This document shows, in pieces, positions 8,230 through 16,082 of a stretch of 40,463 nucleotides of DNA (position 1 is its first letter; each line of letters opens with the position of its first letter). The stretch is from an uncultured Bacteroidales bacterium (lineage in GTDB: Bacteria > Bacteroidota > Bacteroidia > Bacteroidales > Bacteroidaceae), in NCBI GenBank assembly GCA_937906165.1, contig CALCYA010000117.1, positions 1 through 40,463 on the forward strand, written 5' to 3'. Both the position numbers and the translations under genes were made by a program. The notes under the pieces were generated by a model that had not been told where the DNA came from, searched no databases, and was given only the letters and a program-made list of their open reading frames with translations.

Positions 8230-9342
8230 ATGAACAGATATGTAGAGATTGAGAGTTATGATGCACTTCAGCCTTTGTTGTATCCGGGGGCTGTACTTGA
8301 GCATTATGCTTTCCAGAACATCGAATTCGGGCGCAATGCCGTACAGTGCAGTTTCAGGGATTGTATATTCTTCGGTTGTACCATGCCTGATGTTATGCGC
8401 AACGAGCTTGCTCCCGACTGCTGCGTGCTCCCTGAACTTCCGAAACCTTTTAATCCTTTTCCGGCACACCTTTACTCGCCTGCAGAACTTTATGCCGGTT
8501 ACGACTACAGAAACCCCGTTACATTTGGGCAATGTTATGATACACGCATCTACAACCATTATATCTCCAATGGCAAGCAGGCTGTTGATATTGCGGAGAC
8601 TCTTGCCCGTTCGCTGCACGACCATTCGATAAGTGACGCCCTGCACGATATGCTTTCAGAATATCCGGAACGCAGTGTCGTTGCTGTTATGGGCGGTCAT
8701 TCGCTCTCGAGAACTGATGCAAACTACCATAAGGTTGTGCTCATTGGTAAGCACCTTGCCGAGCATGGTTGTCTGATGGTCACTGGTGGAGGACCCGGAG
8801 CAATGGAGGCCGCGCATCTTGGCGTGTGGCTTGCAGGACGTCCTCTCGGTGATGTGGACAAGGCTTTGGCGATGCTTGCACATGCGCCCTCGTACAAGGA
8901 TGCGGAGTGGTTGCCATCTGCCTTTGCACTTATGGAGAGGATGCCGCGTGTGAGTGATTGCTTCAGCATAGGTGTCCCCACTTGGTTCTATGGTCACGAA
9001 CCAGCCACTCCTTTTGCCACGCATATTGCAAAGTACTTCGACAACAGCATACGTGAAGATGGCCTTCTGACCATTGCAAAGGGTGGTGTGGTGTACTCCC
9101 CAGGAAGTGCAGGCACAATGCAGGAGATATTCCAGGATGCAGCCCAAAACCATTATCTAACTTGTGGTTATGCGAGCCCTATGGTCTTTCTTGATACCGA
9201 ATACTGGAAAGAGAAGTTTCCTGTATATCCATTGCTGGAGAGTCTGGTGCAGAAAGGATGCTACAAGAATCTGTTGCTGTCAATGACAGACTCTCCTGAT
9301 GATGCCGTGCGGGATATCATGGCGTTTGTAAATGGGAAATAA
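8230..9342 (+). CDS. LOG-family Rossmann-fold protein (possible nucleotide 5'-monophosphate nucleosidase)
   Basis: The 370-residue protein has the LOG/TIGR00730 signatures: VMGGHSLSR near residue 155, VTGGGPGAMEAAHLG, and SPGSAGTMQEIFQDAAQ, a variant of PGGxGTxxE with Ser for the second Gly. The family includes plant cytokinin-activating LOG and E. coli PpnN, which cleave nucleoside monophosphates to base plus ribose phosphate; older annotation as lysine decarboxylase is misleading. The first 130 residues are an extra N-terminal domain without a motif I recognise. It is the last gene of the hydEGF run, 24 bases downstream, and ends in a strong bidirectional terminator. A link to hydrogenase maturation is unproven. 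Confidence 0.85.
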   Translation: MNRYVEIESYDALQPLLYPGAVLEHYAFQNIEFGRNAVQCSFRDCIFFGCTMPDVMRNELAPDCCVLPELPKPFNPFPAHLYSPAELYAGYDYRNPVTFGQCYDTRIYNHYISNGKQAVDIAETLARSLHDHSISDALHDMLSEYPERSVVAVMGGHSLSRTDANYHKVVLIGKHLAEHGCLMVTGGGPGAMEAAHLGVWLAGRPLGDVDKALAMLAHAPSYKDAEWLPSAFALMERMPRVSDCFSIGVPTWFYGHEPATPFATHIAKYFDNSIREDGLLTIAKGGVVYSPGSAGTMQEIFQDAAQNHYLTCGYASPMVFLDTEYWKEKFPVYPLLESLVQKGCYKNLLLSMTDSPDDAVRDIMAFVNGK

Positions 9343-9357
9343 TTCCTGAACCATACA

Positions 9358-9417
9358 AAATTCCATAAGAAACAAGGTGGGGATTTATAAAGCCCCACCT
9401 TGTTTCTTATGGAATTT
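9358..9417. terminator. Bidirectional terminator between LOG gene and GH20 gene
   Basis: A perfect 25-bp inverted repeat (9358-9382 with 9393-9417) flanks a 10-base loop. It lies between convergent genes and has A-rich and T-rich edges, so it can stop transcripts from either side. Confidence 0.85.
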
Positions 9418-9434
9418 GTTCTTTCAATACTTGT

Positions 9435-12400
9435 CTACTTGACAAGAACCTTCTTGCCGTCTACGATATAAATGCCCTTTGTAGGGTTATCTACCTTGCG
9501 GCCTTGGAGGTCAAAGATGCCTTTCGTTTTTGTGTTTTCATCCATTACCTCTTCAATTGCAGTAGGAACTTCAATGCCACTCTTTTCAAGCGTCCATGCA
9601 CTTGCCCCCCAGGTATACGGCTTTGTAAGTATATAATTCCAAGCATCCGGGTTTGTGTACCATCCCGATGTGCCGTTGGCTGCAACAATGGCAATGCCTT
9701 TGTTGCCTGTGTCTGTTGTCACCTCAATGAGGTCCCAGTCATAGTCGTTGCCTACCATCAGGGGCTGGTCATCACCCTCGTTGCTGATATATGCGGCTGT
9801 CCCGCTGAGCTTGTTGTATATGCGTACTGAACCGTCATTGCTCTTGTCAAAGCTCCACAGATAGTTGTCCGATGTGTTCTTGCTCTTTGGTTCTACGCGC
9901 TTTGTACTGCGGTTCATTGCTGCATAATAGTTTGTGAAATATGCATTTCGTATGTAGTAGTACTGCCCCATGTCAAGGACATCGAGTGCCGATGTTCGTG
10001 GCATCATCTGGAATTCGTGGTAACGTTCCACATACTTGTTGTATGTCTCTTCGCTGATGATGTCCATCATTGAAAGCAACATATTTGCTGGCTCTATGAT
10101 GTTGCCCATGAGGAAATCAAGCGCTTCCTGTGTATAATGGCCCACTTTGCCCGGCTTTGCTGTGTAGAAATAGATGTTCTCGCACTTGGCTACAAGTCCT
10201 ATGAATTGTTTGGTAAAGTCCTTGATCTCTACAAGTTTCCATGTTCCGTTGTAGCAGAGTGCCGCGACATCCTTGGCATATACGTCGCCTGAAGGCTCGG
10301 CGCTCAAACGCTTTACATTGCCGGTGACTGCTGCATTGTAGCCGGCTACGGCAGAGATTGTCACAGCGCCCGGAACGTATGTAAAGCCGCGGGTTGCGAT
10401 TGTTGCCTTGTCTATCCTTACAGGGGTACCTTTGTCACTCATCTTCACAGCTGCGTTAAGCGAGCCCATTGTCAGCTGCTTCCCGCTGTATGTGTTTGTC
10501 ATTATATAACCGCCATCTGCAACCTCGAACTTCCACAGCTCCTCGGGCTCAACCTGTGGAGTGTAGTGGAAGCGTACTCCGTTGTCCTTGACGTACATTG
10601 TTGAACCTGCATACTGTCGTTTATAATATGTGGATGCAGATATAATCTGATAGGTCTTGCCATCCTCGGGCAACAGGATTTCTGCTTTCTTGTATGCGTC
10701 GGTTGCAGCTGTCAGTGCTGTCACGTCATCGCCCTCAACGGCATTCAGTGCTGCTTCAAGTGCGTCGTAGAACTCTGCGGCAGGGTAGCCCACGCCACCT
10801 CGGATGCTGCCTGCAATAATCTCCTCAGCCTCCATTATGGCAGTCTCGGCTGCAGTGTATTCCTTAGGCTCGATATAATGCTTTGCGTATGTGTAGCCAA
10901 GCAGGTCAAGGATCTCGTCATGGCTCTGCAAGCGTCGGTAGAATCCGCTCCAGTTCTTTTTGCTTGCAGGCAACCAGCCGGTCTCGGCGAGTGCCAGCAT
11001 GCGTGGCAACAGCTGATACTCGAGCTCGGTATTGTCATTGAGTGTCTCGGCCCAAAGGTTTACCTGTGTGCCGAGGCAATACTCTTCGCGTCCGGCGAGT
11101 GAGCCTGCGGGATTCAGTGCATATACCTCTTCGAGGGTGTTGGTGTTTGTCTCGCTCCAACCACCGTAGTAAGGCTCATCTACAATTGTCTTGTCAGGAC
11201 CAACCTGCATGAAGTCTATGTATACATGTGAATATGGTGTGGCAATGCTCTTGAAGCCCTTGTTGGCAGCTTCGGCAGTCTTGCCAAGGCTGTTCCATGC
11301 CATGATTACAGGTTTTACTTTGTTGTCGCTTGTCCAGTGTGAGAGCAGTTCGTCCCACACGACTATATCCTTTCCGTGCTTCTCCTTGAGGTATGTTCCA
11401 AGTTCCTCCACCAGCCACGACTGCAACTGGTTCACACCTGTAAGACCTTCTTCCTTTACGCGTTTGAGACAAAGCTCGTTTGTCGCCCACTGGGTTGTAG
11501 GGCACTCGTCTCCGCCTATATGTATATAAGGATAGGGGAATATCTCTGCCACGTTGTCAAGGACGCACTTGAGGAAATCTATTACTCTGTCGTCGCCGAT
11601 GTTCAGCACATCATTCGAGATTCCGCCGTCAATGCGTACGGAATACTCCTTTGTAGAGTCGCAACTGAACTCCGGATATGCGGTCACGGCCGCTACCATG
11701 TGGCCGGGAAGGTCTATCTCGGGCATAATATCGATATTGCGCTCTGCAGCGTACGCCACAATCTCGCGTAAATCATCCTGTGTGAAATACATTCCGCGTC
11801 CGTATTCCGTGTCGTCAAAGAACTTGCTGCCGTCGCCCGGGCTTGTGAATGAGCCTGAACGTATTGCACCGACAGATGTCAGTTTAGGATATTCAGGAAT
11901 CTGTATGCGCCAGCCCTGGTCGTCGGTAAGGTGCCAGTGAAGACGGTTCAGCTTGTAGAGTGCCATGATGTCCAATACCTTCTTTACTTCCTCCTTGTCG
12001 AAGAAGTGGCGGGCTACGTCCATCATAAAGCCGCGATGCCCGAACTGTGGCTGGTCGGTGATGGAAACGAACGGAAGCTCCCATTTTGCATTGTGGTTGA
12101 GTTCCTCACCGAAAAAGTCGCGTGGAAGCAATTGTGTCAGTGTCTGTATTGCATAGAAGAAACCGGCCTTGGTAGAAGCCTTTATCTCCACGCCGTTCTC
12201 ATTTACATTGAGTGTGTATCCCTCGGCAGGCAATGTCTCGTCAACAGCAAGCCAAATCTTTCCTGCCGCAGTCTCGTTGGCGTTCTCCAATATGGTGAAC
12301 CTCTTTCCTGATGTCTTCTCAAGTCTTCTGGCAAACCGCGATACATAGTTCAGAACATCTTCGTCAGGGTATGTGATTGCAGTCAATGAAGATAGTGCAA

Positions 12401-12971
12401 GCTTACCCTCCGAGACGGTCATTTCCGCGGGGTAGGGGATTATAGATATGTTTCCAAGGTTCTCGAATACGCTGTATTCCACGAACTGTACCGGGTTGTT
12501 CTGGTCTGCCTTGTCCCAGAGACCTACGCCGCGGTTCTCGCTGGGACCGCCCCACAGGTTCATGGATATTGAGGTATTGCCAGCAGGCTGAATCTCATAA
12601 CCGCTACTGTATGTGCCGTTGGTAGTGGCATTGATGAAGAACTTGCTTACGCCGGTTGCGCTTGTGCCCGATTTTACCATCTGGTTCTTGGCTGCGGAAC
12701 TTACGTATAAGGTATAGCCTTTCTTGTTCGTGAACGTGTAACCGTTTGTGGCATCGCCGGTAATCTTCCACATCTGTGCGTCGCTGCCGGTAGCAGTGGC
12801 TGTGGTAATGTTCGCTCCGGCAGTCTCGGCCGTGAGGGCGTTGCCGCCGTTCATGAACTGGATGAGATACCATTTGACCTCATCATCGGTACTGATGGTG
12901 GGGAAGCTTTGCGAAAAAGCGTAGACTGTCCCTAAAATCAGACACGTCAGTAGAAAAAAGAATCTTTTCAT
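9435..12971 (-). CDS. Secreted GH20 beta-N-acetylhexosaminidase, multidomain
   Basis: The 1178-residue protein starts at the ATG at 12971 with a clear signal peptide (KRFFFLLTCLILGTVYAFSQ). In order: a ricin-type or similar carbohydrate-binding region (about residues 25-150), a GH20b-like domain (about 165-300), the GH20 barrel with GFMMDVARHFF, LHWHLTDDQGWR and the catalytic pair in HIGGDE (H484, D488, E489), then helical and further lectin-like regions with repeated W/Y-rich segments. The C terminus, GIFDLQGRKVDNPTKGIYIV plus KKVLVK, resembles tails of secreted Bacteroidetes proteins (type IX-like sorting or anchoring). It likely removes terminal GlcNAc/GalNAc from host or microbial glycans outside the cell. 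No SusC/SusD pair is nearby, so it is not in a classical polysaccharide utilization locus. An in-frame ATG at 13028 is less likely because it would bury the signal peptide. Confidence 0.92.
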   Translation of the reverse strand: MKRFFFLLTCLILGTVYAFSQSFPTISTDDEVKWYLIQFMNGGNALTAETAGANITTATATGSDAQMWKITGDATNGYTFTNKKGYTLYVSSAAKNQMVKSGTSATGVSKFFINATTNGTYSSGYEIQPAGNTSISMNLWGGPSENRGVGLWDKADQNNPVQFVEYSVFENLGNISIIPYPAEMTVSEGKLALSSLTAITYPDEDVLNYVSRFARRLEKTSGKRFTILENANETAAGKIWLAVDETLPAEGYTLNVNENGVEIKASTKAGFFYAIQTLTQLLPRDFFGEELNHNAKWELPFVSITDQPQFGHRGFMMDVARHFFDKEEVKKVLDIMALYKLNRLHWHLTDDQGWRIQIPEYPKLTSVGAIRSGSFTSPGDGSKFFDDTEYGRGMYFTQDDLREIVAYAAERNIDIMPEIDLPGHMVAAVTAYPEFSCDSTKEYSVRIDGGISNDVLNIGDDRVIDFLKCVLDNVAEIFPYPYIHIGGDECPTTQWATNELCLKRVKEEGLTGVNQLQSWLVEELGTYLKEKHGKDIVVWDELLSHWTSDNKVKPVIMAWNSLGKTAEAANKGFKSIATPYSHVYIDFMQVGPDKTIVDEPYYGGWSETNTNTLEEVYALNPAGSLAGREEYCLGTQVNLWAETLNDNTELEYQLLPRMLALAETGWLPASKKNWSGFYRRLQSHDEILDLLGYTYAKHYIEPKEYTAAETAIMEAEEIIAGSIRGGVGYPAAEFYDALEAALNAVEGDDVTALTAATDAYKKAEILLPEDGKTYQIISASTYYKRQYAGSTMYVKDNGVRFHYTPQVEPEELWKFEVADGGYIMTNTYSGKQLTMGSLNAAVKMSDKGTPVRIDKATIATRGFTYVPGAVTISAVAGYNAAVTGNVKRLSAEPSGDVYAKDVAALCYNGTWKLVEIKDFTKQFIGLVAKCENIYFYTAKPGKVGHYTQEALDFLMGNIIEPANMLLSMMDIISEETYNKYVERYHEFQMMPRTSALDVLDMGQYYYIRNAYFTNYYAAMNRSTKRVEPKSKNTSDNYLWSFDKSNDGSVRIYNKLSGTAAYISNEGDDQPLMVGNDYDWDLIEVTTDTGNKGIAIVAANGTSGWYTNPDAWNYILTKPYTWGASAWTLEKSGIEVPTAIEEVMDENTKTKGIFDLQGRKVDNPTKGIYIVDGKKVLVK

Positions 12972-13056
12972 AAAATGATTTGTTATGATTATTAATGTTT
13001 TTTCTTTTTTTGGTGATTTTATACGCATAAGTGCGGGCTATATTCATTGTTCACAA

Positions 13057-13064
13057 CAAATATA
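13057..13064 (-). promoter_or_regulatory. -7 element for the GH20 gene
   Basis: On the minus strand the bases read TATATTTG, an exact match to TAnnTTTG, 85 bases upstream of the chosen GH20 start. No matching -33 TTTG is found at normal spacing. Confidence 0.45.
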
Positions 13065-13401
13065 GTTATTTTTTTACATAGGTATATATGGTTTTGAAAA
13101 ATTGTGAAATATCGGGCGTGAATATGGATTCGTGACTAATTTTTGATTCTTATAGGGTTGATGTAAAGATTATTTACCATTGTACGTGTGAACTCCCTGT
13201 TGATGAAAAAAGGGTAATTATTGGGCGTTTGGTGGTTTTGATATGAGATTCTCCAATTTTTTCGGTTTGACAAAGATTATCTGCCAATTATTTGCTATCT
13301 TGCATCGCTTTTGGGGGATTTCGTTTGATTTCTAACCGTGACACAAAGTTGGACGGAATTTCTCATATGGCAAAACGTACAACTCATTATCATTAAGATC
13401 T

Positions 13402-13409
13402 TATTTTTG
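13402..13409 (+). promoter_or_regulatory. Possible -7 element for the frameshifted lipoprotein gene
   Basis: TATTTTTG matches TAnnTTTG and lies 19 bases before the ATG at 13429. The resulting leader would be very short and no -33 element is visible, so support is weak. Confidence 0.3.
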
Positions 13410-13428
13410 TGTTGCGGATTGAAATATT

Positions 13429-14153
13429 ATGAATAAAAGAATACTTTTTCATCGCTAGCAATTCTGACAATTGCAATTACGGTTGTTGGCTGTAGTAAAG
13501 ATTACGAGTTTGAAGAGTATGACACCATTTTGGACATCAACTACAATACGCCTACAACAAGGAGTGTAGTCGAAGATGGTTTTATAGGAGATTCCGAATC
13601 GCTGAAAAGGCAATATTATGAAGTGAATACTAGTTATAATAAGGTGTCAGCTGGCTGTGGTATTACTATGTTGGTCAATATTTGGATAAGCGAGAAACCC
13701 AGATATTATTTTGAAGTACACCCTTCTGAGTGTCCTAAAACAGCTCAACAATATGCTGATGAGCTTCTGGAAAGCTTTGGAGACAAATATGATGAATCAA
13801 CGGGTATCTTGCCGTCAGAAATTCTGAAAGTTGCAAATAACGGAAACCCAACAGGACCATACACTCTCGAAACTTTGACATCAAGCGAGAAATCTGCTTT
13901 TTTCGAAGATAGGAACAACCGTGAAAAAGTATGCGGAATCACTTTGAAAAATACAAGAACGGGGGAATGTCACTCTGCAGCAACAACTTCTGTGAAATTC
14001 GATCGTGTAGAATTCTCAGGTTTTGATATATTTAATCCCGACAAGAATCAATATGGTGTTCACTCTATTCCTGTTTCTGGATCGAAGAAGGTCAACAAAA
14101 AGGACGGTAGCGATGGGGGATCTTGGGAAATCACAGGAGTATACTTACATTAA
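13429..14153 (+). pseudogene. Lipoprotein with C39-like peptidase signature, signal peptide broken by a -1 frameshift
   Basis: Reading from the ATG at 13429 gives MNKRILFHR then a stop at 13456. Adding one T to the T5 run at 13445-13449 restores a single frame: MNKRILFSSLAILT, hydrophobic core, lipobox TVVGC, then acidic SKDYEFEEYD, a typical Bacteroidetes surface-lipoprotein export signal, running to 14153. The frame after the shift has no ATG for its first codons; the first usable codon is TTG at 13530, which would discard signal and lipobox. The body has GCGITMLVNIW, GILPSEILKVANN, GECHSAATTSV and FDIFNPDKNQYG, resembling in order the Cys, His and Asp/Asn regions of C39/papain-like proteases; this is a motif-level guess. 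It could be a pseudogene, a sequencing error in a homopolymer, or a phase-variable or slippage-expressed gene. No function is known to me. Confidence 0.65.
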
Positions 14154-14375
14154 ATCATAATTATGAAGTGCAAGAAATATTCTGATGAAAGACTGCATCT
14201 TACTTGTAGGTTTTGCTCAATCTAAAGAAACACTTTGCCAACAATTGGTTATGAATCGTGTATGGAAGCTACAATGTAAAAAGTAGTGTCTTACTGACTC
14301 TTCTCAAACAGAAGGTAACATATGCTTTATTAGTGGACTAAACGATCAAAATAACACAAACTTTTATAGATTAAT
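14154..14375. other. AT-rich gap between lipoprotein and LRR genes
   Basis: No convincing gene. An ATG at 14163 opens only 20 codons and has no visible ribosome site. The stretch may carry the leader of the LRR gene or the remains of a decayed gene. Confidence 0.4.
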
Positions 14376-16082
14376 ATGATTCGTATTGTTATAAGCAGAA
14401 TAGTTATTATATTCATTGCATTGTTTTGCTGTGCTGATTGCATAATGGCTGATACTTTTTTCATTGAATCGGGTATCAGATACAAGGTCATAGATAATGG
14501 CTATGTCAATGTCTCGGTACAGTATGACAGTCTGTACAGTTCTTATGATTTCAAGGATTCTGTTCTTGAAATTCCGGCAGTTGTGCGATACGAAGGAAGT
14601 AGTTATCGTGTGAAGGAAATTGAGAAATATGCATTTACTGCATGTTGCGCAATAAAACATCTAAAGATTGGTGAAGGGATTGAGGTAATTTCAGATTATG
14701 CATTTCAGGCTTGTGCTAATCTTGAGTCGGTAAGCATTCCATCTAGTGTAAGGGTCATTGGGGCTGCTCCGTTCCAATATTGTACCTCTCTGACAACGAT
14801 TGTTGTGGATAAGACAAATCCAATATTTGATAGCCGTGAGGGAAGTAACGCGATAATTATGACGCAGGATAACTCCCTAATTGTGGGATGTGGTGCTACA
14901 AAGATTCCTTCTTCCATAAGATGTATCGACAAGTATGCATTTATGGGCTGTATGGCGGAGGAACTTGTAATTCCTGATGGAGTGGAAAAAATCAAATTCT
15001 TTGCATTTAGCAGTTGTCTTAACCTAAAGAAAATTGTCATTCCTGCATCTGTAGAATCAATTGAGGAACACGCTTTCTACAATTGCCCAGAAGTCATTTC
15101 TATTGTTGTTGACAAAAACAATACGGACTATGACTCTAGAAATGGTTGTAACGCAATCATCTATACCTCCGACAGCAAACTGATACTTGGTTGCAGTACA
15201 ACTATCATTCCTCAGGATATCGAGATAATAGGTGAATTCGCATTCAAAAATAGCCGCAACCTTCAGAGAATTGTTGTCCCGGAAGGGGTATCTTGTATTG
15301 AAGATGGTGCATTTGAACATTGTTCAAGCCTGAAGGAAGTTGTACTTCCTACAACGCTGGAATCCTTCATTGGTGGATCAAACTTTGGCTATTGCACATC
15401 TTTGGAAAGCATCACCATTCCAAAGGGTGTATACAATATGGGGAGTGATATCTTCTGTGGATGTATCTCACTCCAGAAGATAACTGTCGATTCTGCTAAC
15501 GCGACATTCGACAGCCGAAATAATTGCAATGCCGTGATTGATACAAAACAAAATAAATTGGTGGCAGGTTGCAAAGGGACGGTTATTGTCGATGGTATCA
15601 AGAGTATCTGTTCACGGGCATTTTATAAGAGTGGAATAACTTCGGTTCACATACCTTCTTCCGTTGATAATATTGAACCAGCAGCCTTCAAGGGTTGTGA
15701 GTACTGTATATCAATTACGGTGGAAGAAAGCAACAAAACTTACAAGTCGGCAGATTCGAACTCTGTAGTAGAGATGGCGACAAATGAGTTGGTCCTCGGT
15801 TGCACCACCACCAAAATCCTTCCTGAGGTAAAGGTTGTGGGTGCCTACGCATATATGAATACTCCATCTTTGGTGATTCTCCCTGAAGGAATCATTTCAA
15901 TAAAAGAAGGTGCGTTTTCAGAATGTAAGACATTGCAGTCTATCATTCTTCCTGCCTCCCTTAAAATAATTGAAGAGCGTGCATTTTATGATTGCATAAA
16001 CCTTACTTATGTGGCATTGAAGAGTAAGGACACCGAGATTCATAAATATGCATTTCCATTTAATAAAAAGTTTGGGAAATGA
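14376..16082 (+). CDS. BspA-type leucine-rich repeat surface/secreted protein
   Basis: The 568-residue protein begins with a hydrophobic signal segment (about residues 3-26, likely cleaved near IMADTF). The rest is built from LRR_5 (Treponema/BspA-type) repeats such as IEKYAFTACCAIKHLKIGEG and VKVVGAYAYM. Interspersed are four copies of a longer module with the pattern N-x-x-(F/Y)-D-S-R-x-x-x-N-A-(I/V)-I, then T..N.L..GC.TT.IP, starting near residues 147, 247, 372 and 450; the fourth is degenerate. BspA proteins of oral and gut Bacteroidetes bind host matrix proteins or other bacteria; the ligand here is unknown. There is no obvious C-terminal sorting tail. Its last four bases overlap the next ATG (ATGA), so the two are translationally coupled. 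The region is AT-rich compared with flanking housekeeping genes. Confidence 0.88.
   Translation: MIRIVISRIVIIFIALFCCADCIMADTFFIESGIRYKVIDNGYVNVSVQYDSLYSSYDFKDSVLEIPAVVRYEGSSYRVKEIEKYAFTACCAIKHLKIGEGIEVISDYAFQACANLESVSIPSSVRVIGAAPFQYCTSLTTIVVDKTNPIFDSREGSNAIIMTQDNSLIVGCGATKIPSSIRCIDKYAFMGCMAEELVIPDGVEKIKFFAFSSCLNLKKIVIPASVESIEEHAFYNCPEVISIVVDKNNTDYDSRNGCNAIIYTSDSKLILGCSTTIIPQDIEIIGEFAFKNSRNLQRIVVPEGVSCIEDGAFEHCSSLKEVVLPTTLESFIGGSNFGYCTSLESITIPKGVYNMGSDIFCGCISLQKITVDSANATFDSRNNCNAVIDTKQNKLVAGCKGTVIVDGIKSICSRAFYKSGITSVHIPSSVDNIEPAAFKGCEYCISITVEESNKTYKSADSNSVVEMATNELVLGCTTTKILPEVKVVGAYAYMNTPSLVILPEGIISIKEGAFSECKTLQSIILPASLKIIEERAFYDCINLTYVALKSKDTEIHKYAFPFNKKFGK

Larger units (their letters stand above)
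13029..13428. other. 400-base AT-rich divergent intergenic region
   Basis: No gene is visible. It holds a -7 element for the GH20 gene, a possible -7 element for the lipoprotein gene just before 13410, and otherwise AT-rich unique sequence. A weaker TATCTTG at 13296-13302 with TTTG at 13266-13269 has the wrong spacing (26 bases). Confidence 0.6.

Noticed and set aside
9435..12971. Polysaccharide utilization locus
   Set aside because: Only the GH20 gene is present; there is no SusC/SusD pair, regulator or second glycosidase.
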